Shown here: one piece after another, positions 24,597 through 33,607 of the stretch
Numbering within the stretch: position 1 is the stretch's first letter
How the letters are laid out: each line of letters starts with the position of its first letter
NCBI RefSeq assembly: GCF_021261325.1
Contig: NZ_JAJSBI010000041.1
Span: 1 to 64,000 of the forward strand
Direction of reading: 5' to 3'
Length of the DNA stretch: 64,000 nucleotides
Origin: Streptomyces guryensis
Lineage (GTDB): Bacteria; Actinomycetota; Actinomycetes; Streptomycetales; Streptomycetaceae
The notes under the pieces: model-generated
Database searches by the model: none
Told to the model about the DNA's origin: nothing
What the model saw: the letters and a program-made list of their open reading frames with translations, nothing else
Program-made: the position numbers and the translations under genes

Positions 24597-25367
24597 ATGG
24601 GCAAGCTGGACGGACGCGTCGTGATCGTCACCGGGGCGGCGCGCGGACAGGGGGAGCAGGAGGCCCGCCTGTTCAGAGCGGAGGGGGCCGAGGTCGTGAT
24701 CGCCGACGTCCTCGACGACCAGGGCGGCGCCCTCGCGAAGGAGCTGGGCGCGCGCTACGTCCACCTGGACGTGAGCCAGGAGGACCAGTGGCGGTCGGCG
24801 GTGAGCGCCGTGAAGAACTCGCTGGGCCGGATAGACGGTCTGGTCAACAACGCCGGCATCCTGCGCTTCAACTCCCTCCTGGACACACCCCTCGACGAGT
24901 TCATGCAGGTCGTACAGGTCAACCAGGTCGGCTGCTTCCTCGGCATCAAGACCGTCGCGCCGGTGATGGAGGACGGCGGCACGATCGTCAACACCGCCTC
25001 GTACACGGCCGTGACCGGCATGGCGGCCGTCGGCACGTACGCCGCCACCAAGCACGCGATCCTCGGCCTCACCCGGGTCGCCGCCCTGGAACTCGCCGAC
25101 CGGCGCATCCGCGTCAACGCGATGTGCCCCGGTGCCATCGACACCGCCATGTCCAACCCGGCCCAGCTGGACCCGGCGGCGGACGCGGAGGAGACGGGCC
25201 GGGCCCTGGACGAGCTGTACCGCAAGCTCGTGCCCCTCGGCCGGATCGGGAGGCCGCAGGAGGTGGCGCGGCTCGCGCTGTTCCTGACCTCCGACGACTC
25301 CTCGTACATCACCGGGCAGCCGTTCGTGATCGACGGGGGCTGGCTGGCGGGGGTCAGCGTCTTCTGA
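24597..25367 (+). CDS. SDR-family oxidoreductase
   Basis: 256 residues of a classical short-chain dehydrogenase: VTGAARGQGEQEA cofactor loop, NNAG, catalytic Ser in TASYTAVTG, YAATK (Tyr and Lys) and NAMCPGAIDTAM. Resembles 3-alpha/20-beta-hydroxysteroid dehydrogenase-like enzymes. A GAGGAG site lies 8 bases before the ATG. Last gene before a double operator region. Confidence 0.9.
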   Translation: MGKLDGRVVIVTGAARGQGEQEARLFRAEGAEVVIADVLDDQGGALAKELGARYVHLDVSQEDQWRSAVSAVKNSLGRIDGLVNNAGILRFNSLLDTPLDEFMQVVQVNQVGCFLGIKTVAPVMEDGGTIVNTASYTAVTGMAAVGTYAATKHAILGLTRVAALELADRRIRVNAMCPGAIDTAMSNPAQLDPAADAEETGRALDELYRKLVPLGRIGRPQEVARLALFLTSDDSSYITGQPFVIDGGWLAGVSVF

Positions 25368-25380
25368 ACCCAGAGGGCAT

Positions 25381-25395
25381 CTGACTGCCCATCAG
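25381..25395. promoter_or_regulatory. Regulon operator copy 5, CTGACTGCCCATCAG
   Basis: Weaker inverted repeat (two departures from consensus) 13 bp after the SDR stop and 42 bp ahead of copy 6. Confidence 0.5.
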
Positions 25396-25436
25396 CTATT
25401 GACCCTCCATGAGGGTGGTGCAACAGTCATCCGAAA

Positions 25437-25451
25437 CTGACGGTGCGTCAG
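25437..25451. promoter_or_regulatory. Regulon operator copy 6, CTGACGGTGCGTCAG
   Basis: Perfect match to the CTGACGGNNCGTCAG consensus, 31 bp ahead of the TTG start of the LLM gene at 25483, so it probably controls the 25483-29912 operon separately from the preceding genes. Confidence 0.7.
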
Positions 25452-25482
25452 AAACATTCAGAACCGGGGACGGTGAACCTCC

Positions 25483-26601
25483 TTGGAATTCGGGCTCTTT
25501 GTACAGGGATACGTGGGCAAGCGCGCCGAGACCGACCCGCTCGCCGAGCACAAGGCACTGATGGAGGAGACCGAGTACGTCATCCAGGCGGACCAGTCGG
25601 GCTTCAAGTACGCCTGGGCCTCCGAGCACCACTTCCTGGAGGAGTACTCGCACCTCTCCGCGAACGACGTGTTCCTGGGATACCTGGCGCACGCGACGGA
25701 ACGGATCCATCTGGGGTCCGGCATCTTCAACCCGCTGGCCCAGGTCAACCACCCGGTGAAGGTCGCCGAGAAGGTCGCCATGCTCGACCATCTCACCGGA
25801 AACCGCTTCGAGTTCGGCAGCGGGCGGGGCGCCGGTTCGCACGAGATCCTCGGGTTCATACCGGGTGTGACCGACATGAACTACACCAAGGAGATCTGGG
25901 AGGAGACGATCGCCGAGTTCCCGAAGATGTGGCTCCAGGACGAGTACGTCGGCTTCCAGGGCAAGCACTGGCAGCTGCCGCCGAGGAAGGTGCTCCCGAA
26001 GCCGTACGGGAAGTCGCACCCCGCGATGTGGTACGCCGCCGGTTCGCCGCCCTCGTACGCCATGGCCGCCCGCAAGGGGCTCGGGGTGCTCGGGTTCAGC
26101 ATCCAGAAGGTGTCCGACATGGAGTGGGTGCTGGAGCAGTACAAGACGGCGGTGGTGAACGCCGAGCCGGTCGGGGACTTCGTCAACGACAACGTGATGG
26201 TGACGACGACGGCCATCTGTGCGCCGACGCACGCGGAGGCGATCGACATCGCCGTGCACGGCGGCCTGCACTATCTGCCCTCGCTGGTCTTCCGGTACCA
26301 CGACACCTTCCCGCGGCCCGAGGGCTTCCCGGTGTGGCCCGAGACACTGCCGGAGTACACCCCGGAGTTCGTGGAGCTGTTGATCGAGGAGGAGTTGCTG
26401 ATCTGCGGTGATCCGGACGAGGTGCTCACGCAGTGCAAGCGGTGGGAGCAGGCGGGGGCGGATCAGCTGAGCTTCGGGCTGCCGGTGGGGGTGCCGAAGG
26501 AGGAGACGTTGCAGACGATCCGGCTGATCGGGGAGCACGTGATTCCGAAGATCGACACCGATCCCGTGCACCGGACTTCGCGGTTCCGGGCTGCCACGTA
26601 A
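25483..26601 (+). CDS. LLM-class flavin-dependent oxidoreductase (larger type)
   Basis: 372 residues, starting at TTG (MEFGLFVQGYVGKRAETDPL). Luciferase-like motifs include YAWASEHHFLEEYSHLSAND, VAEKVAMLDHLTGNRFEFGSGRG and EGFPVWPETL. This subgroup is found in mycobacterial and Streptomyces catabolic regulons and may use FMN or F420. A GGGGACGG site lies about 10 bp before the TTG; no in-frame ATG gives a complete N-terminus. Controlled by operator copy 6. Confidence 0.87.
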   Translation: MEFGLFVQGYVGKRAETDPLAEHKALMEETEYVIQADQSGFKYAWASEHHFLEEYSHLSANDVFLGYLAHATERIHLGSGIFNPLAQVNHPVKVAEKVAMLDHLTGNRFEFGSGRGAGSHEILGFIPGVTDMNYTKEIWEETIAEFPKMWLQDEYVGFQGKHWQLPPRKVLPKPYGKSHPAMWYAAGSPPSYAMAARKGLGVLGFSIQKVSDMEWVLEQYKTAVVNAEPVGDFVNDNVMVTTTAICAPTHAEAIDIAVHGGLHYLPSLVFRYHDTFPRPEGFPVWPETLPEYTPEFVELLIEEELLICGDPDEVLTQCKRWEQAGADQLSFGLPVGVPKEETLQTIRLIGEHVIPKIDTDPVHRTSRFRAAT

Positions 26602-26608
26602 TCGCCCT

Positions 26609-26692
26609 TGGCGGGTGCGGGGTCGTGTGTGGCTGGTCGCGCCCACGCGGCGGAGCCGCACATCGATACAGCCCCGCGCCCCTGGGCAGGGA
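26609..26692. repeat. Streptomyces intergenic repeat element, long variant
   Basis: Contains GTGGCTGGTCGCGC (26629-26642) and CCCCGCGCCCCT (26672-26683), with an inner GCGGC-gga-GCCGC hairpin. The outer boxes are the inverse of those in 33608-33670, showing two members of one dispersed family; similar sequences are, from memory, widespread between Streptomyces genes. It fills most of the 120-bp gap between two genes of the same direction. Confidence 0.55.
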
Positions 26693-26721
26693 GATCTTTC
26701 CGCAGTTGAAAAGGGAGCCCC

Positions 26722-28452
26722 ATGCTTGACCACCTCATCAAGGGTGCGACCGTTGTCGACGGGACCGGTGCACCTGCCTTCACCGCCGACGTCGGGATCC
26801 GCGACGGGCGTATCGCCGGCATCGGCATCGTCACCGAAGAAGCCCGGACCAGCGAGGACGCCTCCGGGTTGGTTCTCGCCCCGGGGTTCGTCGACCCGCA
26901 TACGCACTACGACGCCCAGTTGTTCTGGGATCCGTATGCCACGCCGTCCTTGAACCACGGGGTGACCACCGTCGCCGCCGGAAACTGTGGCTTCACGCTT
27001 GCGCCCCTCAACCCCGCGCGGCCCGGTGACGCGGACTACACGCGCCGCATGATGTCCAAGGTCGAGGGCATGTCGCTGGTCGCGCTGGAGGAGGGGGCGC
27101 CCTGGAGCTGGCATACCTTCGGCGACTACCTGGACGCCCTTGAGGGGCGTATCGCGGTCAACGCGGGGTTCATGGTCGGGCACTGTGCCCTGCGCCGGTA
27201 TGTGATGGGGCCGGACGCGGTCGGCGGGCAGCCGAGTGAGGAGCAGCTGGCGGAGATCGTTCGGTTGCTGCACGCAGCCATGGACGCCGGGGCCTGGGGC
27301 TTTTCCACCACCCAGTCGTCCACGCACTCGGACGGGGACGGGAAGCCGGTGGCCTCCCGGCATGCGCGGCCCGCCGAGCTGCTGGCGCTCGCGCGCGCCG
27401 TCGGCGAGCACGAGGGCACCCAGATCGAGGCGATCGTCGCCGGCTGCCTCGACCAGTTCAGTGACGCGGAGATCGAGCTGTTCGCGGAGATGAGCGCGGT
27501 CGCGGGACGCCCCCTGAACTGGAACGTCCTCACCATCGACGCCTCCGTACCGGAACGCGTGCCCCGGCAGCTGTACGCGAGCGAACAGGCGCGGAAGGCC
27601 GGGGGCCGGGTGGTCGCGCTGACCATGCCGATCCTGACGCCGATGAACATGTCGCTGGGCACCTTCTGCGCGCTGAACCTGATACCGGGGTGGGGTCCGG
27701 TCCTCGGGCTCCCGGTCCCGGAGCGGATCGCGAAGCTGCGCGACCCGGACGTACGCGCGGAGCTGCTGGAGCGCGCCACGTCGAAGGAGGCCGGCGTCTT
27801 CCGGCGGCTCACGAACTTCGGACGGTACGTCATAGGGGACACGTACAGCGAGGCGAACCAGGGGCTGACGGGAAGGGTCGTCGAGGAGATCGCGGCGGAG
27901 CGGGGGCAGGAGCCGTTCCAGTGCCTGGTCGAGATCTGCGCGGCCGACGAGCTGCGTACGGTCCTTTGGCCCATGCCCACCGACAACGACCCCGCGTCCT
28001 GGGCGCTGCGCGCCGAGACCTGGCAGCACGAGGACGTACTGCTCGGCGGGTCCGACGCCGGCGCGCACCTGGACCGCATGTGCGGAGCCCCGTACACCAC
28101 CCGTTTCCTGGGCGACTGTCTGCGGCGGCGGAAGCTGGTCGGTCTGGAGCAGGCGGTGAAGATGCTGACCGACGACCCGGCCCGGCTCTTCGGGCTGCGT
28201 GAACGGGGCCGGGTGGAGGAGGGGTTCCATGCGGATCTGGTCCTCTTCGACCCGGAGCGGATCGACGCGGGCACGGCCACCCTGGTGCACGACCTGCCGG
28301 GTGACAGTCCGCGGCTGGACGCCAGGGCGATCGGGGTACGGGCCGTGTGGGTCAACGGGGTCGAGGCGATCCGGGACGACGTGGTGAGCGGCGCCGTACC
28401 GGGGAGAGTGCTGCGGTCGGGGCGGGACACCCGGACGGTGAGCACCAGGTGA
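26722..28452 (+). CDS. Amidohydrolase, D-aminoacylase/N-acyl-D-amino-acid deacylase type
   Basis: 576 residues. Metal-dependent hydrolase with PGFVDPHTHYDAQLFWDP near residue 60, VTTVAAGNCGFTLAPL, VGHCALRR, the D of LLGGSDAGAHLDRMCG and the C-terminal HADLVLFDPERIDAGT. The AAGNCGF and GSDAGAH motifs are those of the D-aminoacylase branch. The true substrate is unknown; in this regulon it may open a ring or cleave an amide. AAAGGGAGCCCC precedes the ATG. Its end overlaps the aldehyde dehydrogenase GTG. Confidence 0.87.
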   Translation: MLDHLIKGATVVDGTGAPAFTADVGIRDGRIAGIGIVTEEARTSEDASGLVLAPGFVDPHTHYDAQLFWDPYATPSLNHGVTTVAAGNCGFTLAPLNPARPGDADYTRRMMSKVEGMSLVALEEGAPWSWHTFGDYLDALEGRIAVNAGFMVGHCALRRYVMGPDAVGGQPSEEQLAEIVRLLHAAMDAGAWGFSTTQSSTHSDGDGKPVASRHARPAELLALARAVGEHEGTQIEAIVAGCLDQFSDAEIELFAEMSAVAGRPLNWNVLTIDASVPERVPRQLYASEQARKAGGRVVALTMPILTPMNMSLGTFCALNLIPGWGPVLGLPVPERIAKLRDPDVRAELLERATSKEAGVFRRLTNFGRYVIGDTYSEANQGLTGRVVEEIAAERGQEPFQCLVEICAADELRTVLWPMPTDNDPASWALRAETWQHEDVLLGGSDAGAHLDRMCGAPYTTRFLGDCLRRRKLVGLEQAVKMLTDDPARLFGLRERGRVEEGFHADLVLFDPERIDAGTATLVHDLPGDSPRLDARAIGVRAVWVNGVEAIRDDVVSGAVPGRVLRSGRDTRTVSTR

Positions 28453-29912
28453 CTCAAGTGGCGGACGGGCAGCGGCTGTTCGTCGGCGGCCGGTGGGTCG
28501 AGCCGGACGGCGGCCACTACGAGGTCGTCGACCCGGCGACCGAGGAGACCGTCGGGTGGGCTCCGGAGGCCTCGCGGGATCAGGTGCACGCGGCCTGTGC
28601 CGCGGCCCGCGAGGCCTTCGGGCCGTGGTCGAGGACCCCGCCCGAGGAAAGGGCGGCGGTGCTCGGCCGCGCGGCGGACATCATCGCGAGCCGGTTCGGG
28701 CCGTACGCCGAACTGGCGCAGGCGGAGACCGGTGCGACGACGGGGACGGCGCGGGCCATGCAGGTCGGCGTGGGCGTGGCCCGCTTCCGGCGGTACGCGC
28801 GCGTGGAGCCCGCCGAGTGGGCGATCCCGCCGCAGATCAACGAGGCGGGCCCGATGGGGAGAGCGGGCGTGATGGGCGCCGTGGCCGTCCGCCAGCCGGT
28901 CGGCGTCGTCACCTGCATCACCTCGTACAACAACCCGTGGGCCAACCCGGCCGGCAAGATCGCCCCCGCCCTCGCCATGGGAAACACGGTGGTGGTGAAA
29001 CCGGCCCCCCAGGACCCCCTCTCCGTCTACCGGATGGCGGAGGCGCTGGAGGCGGCGGGAGTCCCGGCGGGTGTGGTGAACGTGGTCTCCGGGCGGGCGG
29101 TGGAGGTCGGTGAGGCCGCCGTCGCGTCCCCCGACGTCGACATGGTGAGCTTCACCGGGTCGACGGCGGTCGGGCAGCGGATCGGCGAGGTGTGCGGGCG
29201 GTCCATGAAGCGGCAGCTCCTGGAGCTGGGCGGGAAGGGCGCCGCGGTCGTCCTCGACGACGCGGACCTCGGCTCGGCGGTGGCGGGGATCGGCACCACG
29301 TTCTCCTTCTACAGCGGACAGATCTGCACGGCACCGACACGGGTGCTGGCGCAGCGGGGTGTGTACGACCGCGTCGTGGAGCAACTGGCGGCGTATGCGG
29401 GCAGGTTGAGGACCGGGGACCCGAGGGAGCCGGACACCGTGGTCGGCCCGGTGATCTCGGCCGCCCATCGGGACCGGGTGGAGTCGTACGTCGAACTGGG
29501 CCGCAAGGAGGGCGCGGTGGTGGTCACGGGCGGTGAACGCCCGACCTCCCTCGACCGGGGCTTCTACGTCCTTCCGACCCTCCTCGCCGACTGCACCAAC
29601 GACATGCGCGTGGCCCGCGAGGAGATCTTCGGCCCGGTCGTGACCGTCATCCCCTTCGAGGAGGAGGAAGAAGGGATCGCCCTCGCCAACGACACCGACT
29701 ACGGCCTCATCGACTACGTCTGGTCGGGAGACGTGGCGAGGGCCTTCCGCGTGGCACGGCAGCTGAGGGCGGGCGGGGTCGGCGTCAACACCGTGGGCCG
29801 CAACATGGAGGCGCCGTTCGGCGGGTTCAAGAAGAGCGGGGTGGGGCGGGACGTGGGGTCGTACGCGCTGCATGCGTACGGCGAGGTGCAGGCGATCGTG
29901 TGGCCGGGGTGA
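28449..29912 (+). CDS. Aldehyde dehydrogenase family protein
   Basis: 487 residues. NAD(P)-binding SFTGSTAVGQRIGE, general base Glu in LELGGKGAAVVLDDADL, catalytic Cys in GQICTAPTRVL, and EEIFGPVVTVIPFEEEEEG. Likely oxidises an aldehyde released by the Ltp-type aldolases or by side-chain cleavage. It begins at GTG 28449 in a GTGA overlap with the amidohydrolase, and ends the 25483-29912 operon. Confidence 0.92.
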   Translation: MTQVADGQRLFVGGRWVEPDGGHYEVVDPATEETVGWAPEASRDQVHAACAAAREAFGPWSRTPPEERAAVLGRAADIIASRFGPYAELAQAETGATTGTARAMQVGVGVARFRRYARVEPAEWAIPPQINEAGPMGRAGVMGAVAVRQPVGVVTCITSYNNPWANPAGKIAPALAMGNTVVVKPAPQDPLSVYRMAEALEAAGVPAGVVNVVSGRAVEVGEAAVASPDVDMVSFTGSTAVGQRIGEVCGRSMKRQLLELGGKGAAVVLDDADLGSAVAGIGTTFSFYSGQICTAPTRVLAQRGVYDRVVEQLAAYAGRLRTGDPREPDTVVGPVISAAHRDRVESYVELGRKEGAVVVTGGERPTSLDRGFYVLPTLLADCTNDMRVAREEIFGPVVTVIPFEEEEEGIALANDTDYGLIDYVWSGDVARAFRVARQLRAGGVGVNTVGRNMEAPFGGFKKSGVGRDVGSYALHAYGEVQAIVWPG

Positions 29913-29951
29913 GCCCGGCCGGTACGCGGCGACCCGAAACCGTATCTGGCC

Positions 29952-30350
29952 TCAGTCCTCCAGATCGACCCGCACCGTGAGCAACCCCGCCCCGATCACC
30001 CGCACCGCCACGCTGTTCGGTGAACGCAGTGCGCGCAGGCGGGCGATCGGGTCGTCGTCGGGGAGCAGGTGCGCCGTGCCGGTGTGCCAGCGGCCCCGCA
30101 GCCGGACCCGTACCCGCGGGTCGGCCTGGATGTTGCGAACGTACTGCGAACGCTCCCCGAACTCCGAGACCAGCCAGAAGGAGTCGCCGACCCGGCGCCC
30201 GCCGAGCGGGGTGCGGCGGGGCAGGCCCGAGGTGCGGCCCGTGGTCTCCAGCAGGGTCTGGAGCGGCAGGCGGCGCATGACGGGGTTGAGGCGGCGCTGG
30301 AACGCGGTGGCGAAGCGGTACTTGGTCTCCGAGTGCGCGGGGCGGGGCAT
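29952..30350 (-). CDS. DDN-family nitroreductase-like protein
   Basis: 132 residues with TSGLPRRTPLGGRRVGDSFW and SEFGERSQYVRNIQADPRVR, the deazaflavin-dependent nitroreductase pattern also seen at 7847. AAGGAG precedes the ATG at 30350. It is divergent from the TetR gene at 30555, its probable regulator. Confidence 0.85.
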   Translation of the reverse strand: MPRPAHSETKYRFATAFQRRLNPVMRRLPLQTLLETTGRTSGLPRRTPLGGRRVGDSFWLVSEFGERSQYVRNIQADPRVRVRLRGRWHTGTAHLLPDDDPIARLRALRSPNSVAVRVIGAGLLTVRVDLED

Positions 30351-30527
30351 GGTGTCGGGACTCCTTGTTCGGCTGCGGCGATGGTGCCCTTCAATGTCTC
30401 CCACGCCTCCTCGACCGGAGACGGTGGGGCCCTGCCCGGGGTGACCCCTGGACGCATCGGCCGGGAGTTCGCCAACGCTGTCGGTCAACCCTCGTCGGCA
30501 GACGTGGACCCGCAGTTCTGGACTGTC

Positions 30528-30539
30528 AACACGCGTTGG
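30528..30539. promoter_or_regulatory. Candidate TetR operator, CAACACGCGTTG
   Basis: Short inverted repeat (CAAC-ACGC-GTTG) in the 204-bp divergent region, about 16 bp before the TetR ATG. On the other strand the same bases lead into TTGACA, a -35 candidate for the DDN gene, so binding could repress both directions. Weak evidence. Confidence 0.35.
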
Positions 30540-30554
30540 CCTATGTTTGCCGGC

Positions 30555-31136
30555 ATGACCGGCACCACCGAGAACCAGCAGGCCGCACGGCGTTCCGACG
30601 CCACCCGTGCCACGATCCTCGCCGCGGCCCGCGAGCGGTTCGCGGCGGACGGCTACGAGAAGGCGACCATCCGGGCCATCGCGCGCGACGCGAAGATCGA
30701 CCCGTCGATGGTGATGCGCTACTACGGCAACAAGGCGGGCCTGTTCGCGGCGGCCGTCGCGATCGACCCCGGGCTGCCCGGCCTGCCCCTCGAACCGAGC
30801 GAGGAGATCGGCCGTACGCTGGTGCGCCACTTCCTCACCCTGTGGGAGGAGAACGGGGAGCTCACCGCGCTGATGCGGGTCGGCGCGACCGACCCGGCCG
30901 CCGCCGATCGCATGCAGAGCGTGCTGCGCGAGCAGTTGATCCCGCTGGCCCGCCGGGTGGGCCCCGAGCCGGAGCAGGCACCGGCGCGAGCGGCACTGTG
31001 CGCCTCGACCGTGCTGGGGCTCGCGCTGACGCGCTACGTGCTGCGGTTCCCGGCGAGCGTGGCGCTCGACCGCGAGGAGATCGTGGACTGGCTCGGCCCC
31101 ACGGTCCAGCGGTATCTCACCGCACCCACGCCCTGA
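30555..31136 (+). CDS. TetR-family transcriptional regulator
   Basis: 193 residues: ARERFAADGYEKATIRAIARDAKIDPSMVMRYYGNKAGLFAAAVAI gives the N-terminal helix-turn-helix, followed by a TetR_C-type domain with TLVRHFLTLWEENGELTALM. The class typically represses a divergent gene, here the DDN-type oxidoreductase. It is a second candidate for the regulon operator. Confidence 0.88.
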   Translation: MTGTTENQQAARRSDATRATILAAARERFAADGYEKATIRAIARDAKIDPSMVMRYYGNKAGLFAAAVAIDPGLPGLPLEPSEEIGRTLVRHFLTLWEENGELTALMRVGATDPAAADRMQSVLREQLIPLARRVGPEPEQAPARAALCASTVLGLALTRYVLRFPASVALDREEIVDWLGPTVQRYLTAPTP

Positions 31137-31177
31137 AGAACGCGCCGAGGGAAAGCCGAGAGAACCAGCCCGCACCG

Positions 31178-32617
31178 CTACGGCGCCCCGAGGAAGACCG
31201 GGTTGGTGAAGGCGGCCATCACCCCCGGCACCGGCCCCACCGCCGCTTCGTGCCGCACCTCCGCCCGCACATAGGCCGCGTACGAGGCCGTCGTATGCCA
31301 CTCAGCGGTGCCGGAACCCGTCACCGGCAGTGGCTCGGTCGTGAACAGGACGCCCTGGTCGGTGACGATGCGGATCGTGCAGCGCGGGGCGCCCGAGACC
31401 TCCACGCGGACGGTGACGGGGGTGTCGGCGTCGACCTCCAGCCGCTCGCCCGGCCCCGCATGCCGGCCCTCGTCCCCGGCCGCGGTGGAGGACGCCGTGA
31501 AGGACACGGACACGTTCTTGGACTCGGCGACGTACGACCGCCCCGCCCGGATGCCCTCCTGGATCGCCTCCCGGGTGAGGCCGTCGGCGAGGACGACCGT
31601 CTGCGGCAGTCCCACCGTGTCCGGATCGCGGTGTGCGTCGCTGTTGCCCATGGCCGGGAGCCAATCACGCCCCTCCTGCCCCTCCTGCCCTTCACGCCCC
31701 TCCCGCCTTTCCCGTACGGACGTGACCAGCTGGTTGTCCCATTCCGCCAGTGTCACCTCGTCGTCCGGCGTCCACGGCCCGTTCCACACTTCGACCGCGT
31801 CCGCCTGCCCGAAGCCGAACTTCCAGCCGCAGCCGACACAGGTGGCGTGCGGGTGGGCGGGGACGACCAGGCCGCCGGTGCGGTGGATCTGGTCGGCGAA
31901 GCGGCCGAAGCGGTGGTCGCGGGCCCGGTAGCGCCAGTCGACGAAGGTGCCGGGCTCGGTGCCGAGGGCGAGGACGTGGCCGTTCCTCGTCGTCACCTCC
32001 TCACCGAGCATGATCAGCAGGTCCTCGCCCGCCTCCGACGCCCAATGCGGGTGCGAGGAGTGGGTGTTGTGGTCCGAGGAGTTGATGAAGTCCAGGCCGG
32101 CCGCCCGCGCGAGGGCGGCGATCTCGGCCGGCGTGCGTCGGCCGTCGGAGTACCAGGAGTGCAGGTGGCAGTCGCCGCGGTACCAGGCGCGGCCCCGGCC
32201 CTTCGCCCGCGTCGGCGGATACACCGGCTCCGGCGTCTCGCCCGGCGCCCCGTGCGTGAACGTGACCGTGAGCTCGTACGACAGCCCCTGCGGGGCCACC
32301 GTGTACGGGCCCAGCACGACGTTCCAGGTGCCGGGGCGGATCGGACCGGCGAGGTATCCGGGCGTCGCGTCGTCCGCCCGTACGAAGAACTCCGTACGCG
32401 CCCCGCCCGACCACCCCCGGAACCCCTCCCCGCCCAGCCCGGTCCCGCGCTCGTCGAAGAGGCCGATGTCGAGCGCGTTGCCGGGGACGCCGGGTGGGAC
32501 GGAGGGGCGGTCATAGGCGTAGGAGACCTTCAACTCGCTTACGCCGGAAGGGACTTCGACGGGGAGGTACACATAGTCCGGGGAGCCCGGAGGCAGAGTG
32601 CCGCGGATCGTCGTCAC
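31178..32617 (-). CDS. PHP-domain metallohydrolase, CehA/McbA-like
   Basis: 479 residues. An N-terminal beta-rich domain (about 1-150: YVYLPVEVPSGVSELKVSYAY) precedes a PHP domain with GDCHLHSWYSDG, INSSDHNTHSSHP, VVPAHPHA and MGNSDAHRDPDT metal motifs, then a C-terminal beta domain. CehA/McbA members hydrolyse carbamates or phosphate esters; the native substrate is unknown. The GTG start at 32617 lies about 10 bp after TACGTT, so the transcript is probably leaderless. An EGREGQEGQEG low-complexity insert lies at about residue 315. Confidence 0.85.
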   Translation of the reverse strand: MTTIRGTLPPGSPDYVYLPVEVPSGVSELKVSYAYDRPSVPPGVPGNALDIGLFDERGTGLGGEGFRGWSGGARTEFFVRADDATPGYLAGPIRPGTWNVVLGPYTVAPQGLSYELTVTFTHGAPGETPEPVYPPTRAKGRGRAWYRGDCHLHSWYSDGRRTPAEIAALARAAGLDFINSSDHNTHSSHPHWASEAGEDLLIMLGEEVTTRNGHVLALGTEPGTFVDWRYRARDHRFGRFADQIHRTGGLVVPAHPHATCVGCGWKFGFGQADAVEVWNGPWTPDDEVTLAEWDNQLVTSVRERREGREGQEGQEGRDWLPAMGNSDAHRDPDTVGLPQTVVLADGLTREAIQEGIRAGRSYVAESKNVSVSFTASSTAAGDEGRHAGPGERLEVDADTPVTVRVEVSGAPRCTIRIVTDQGVLFTTEPLPVTGSGTAEWHTTASYAAYVRAEVRHEAAVGPVPGVMAAFTNPVFLGAP

Positions 32618-32666
32618 ACATCCAACGTAGGCCGACCGGGCATGCGATGCCATGCCCGCACGGCGC

Positions 32667-32683
32667 CTGTGAACGTCACAGGC
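32667..32683. promoter_or_regulatory. Inverted repeat CCTGTGAACGTCACAGG
   Basis: Seven-base arms with an ACG centre in the 120-bp divergent region between the PHP and LLM genes. The TGTGA/TCACA halves resemble a Crp half-site but with a spacer too short for Crp. Confidence 0.45.
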
Positions 32684-32687
32684 ATCG

Positions 32688-32701
32688 ACCGACCGGTCGG
32701 T
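32688..32701. promoter_or_regulatory. Perfect palindrome ACCGACCGGTCGGT
   Basis: A 14-bp perfect palindrome directly upstream of TCGACA (32703-32708), which with TACAGA (32726-32731, 17-bp spacer) makes a good promoter for the LLM gene, leaderless at 32738. Such GACCGACCGGTC sites are typical of TetR-type repressors. Confidence 0.55.
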
Positions 32702-32737
32702 ATCGACATATGGGGCCGCGCCCGGTACAGATGACCC

Positions 32738-33583
32738 ATGCGAATCGCCGTGACGATCTTCCTCACCGACGAGACCATCGCCCCCGTCCGGCTCGCCCGT
32801 GAGCTGGAGCAGCGCGGGTTCGCCGGCCTGTATCTGCCCGAGCACACGCACATTCCGGTGGAGCGTGTGACGCCGTACCCGGCGGGCGGTGAGCTGCCGC
32901 CCGAGTACGGCCGCACCCTCGACCCCTTCGTCGCGCTCGGCCAGGCGGCCGCGGTCACCGAGCGGCTCGGCCTCGGCACCGGTATCACGCTGATCGCGCA
33001 GCACGACCCGATCGACCTCGCCAAGCAGATCGCGACGCTCGACCACCTCTCCGGCGGCCGCTTCACCCTCGGCCTCGGCTTCGGCTGGAACGTCGAGGAA
33101 GCCGCCGACCACGGAGTCGAGTGGCGCACCCGGCGGGAGCTGGTGCGGGACCGGATGGCGCTGATGCGTGCGCTGTGGAGTGACGAAACCGCAGCGTACG
33201 AGGGGGAGTTCGGGAGCGTGCGGGCTTCGCATGCCCACCCCAAGCCGGTGCAGAAGCCGCGCGGACCGGTGGTCGGGCCGCGCACCCTCGTCGGCGGAGC
33301 CGCCGGGCCCAAGCTCTTCGCGCACATCTGCGAGTACGCAGACGGCTGGCTGCCGATCGGCGGCCGCGGGCTGACGGAGTCACTGCCGGTGCTGCGGTCG
33401 GCCTGGGCGGCCGCGGGCCGCGACCCGTCGGCCCTCCAGGTGGTCCCGTACGCGGTCTTCCCCAGCCCCGGCAAGCTCGCGCACTACGCGGAGCTGGGCA
33501 TCGAGGAGGTCGTGGTGCAGCTGCCGCCGGCGGGGGAGGCGGAGGTGCTGCGGGTGCTGGACGACTACGCTCAGTACCTGTGA
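32738..33583 (+). CDS. LLM-class F420-dependent oxidoreductase
   Basis: 281 residues: RELEQRGFAGLYLPEHTHIP, RLGLGTGITLIAQHDPIDLAKQ, TLDHLSGGRFTLGLGFGWN and EEAADHGV, the F420-type luciferase-like pattern. Transcribed from the probable leaderless promoter described at 32688. It is 137 bp upstream of fbiC, in the same direction. Confidence 0.88.
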   Translation: MRIAVTIFLTDETIAPVRLARELEQRGFAGLYLPEHTHIPVERVTPYPAGGELPPEYGRTLDPFVALGQAAAVTERLGLGTGITLIAQHDPIDLAKQIATLDHLSGGRFTLGLGFGWNVEEAADHGVEWRTRRELVRDRMALMRALWSDETAAYEGEFGSVRASHAHPKPVQKPRGPVVGPRTLVGGAAGPKLFAHICEYADGWLPIGGRGLTESLPVLRSAWAAAGRDPSALQVVPYAVFPSPGKLAHYAELGIEEVVVQLPPAGEAEVLRVLDDYAQYL

Positions 33584-33607
33584 ACCCGGGGTAGGACAGC
33601 CGACCCT

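Noticed and set aside
32667..32683. Crp binding site
   Set aside because: The TGTGA/TCACA halves are separated by only three bases instead of six, so a Crp call is not justified.
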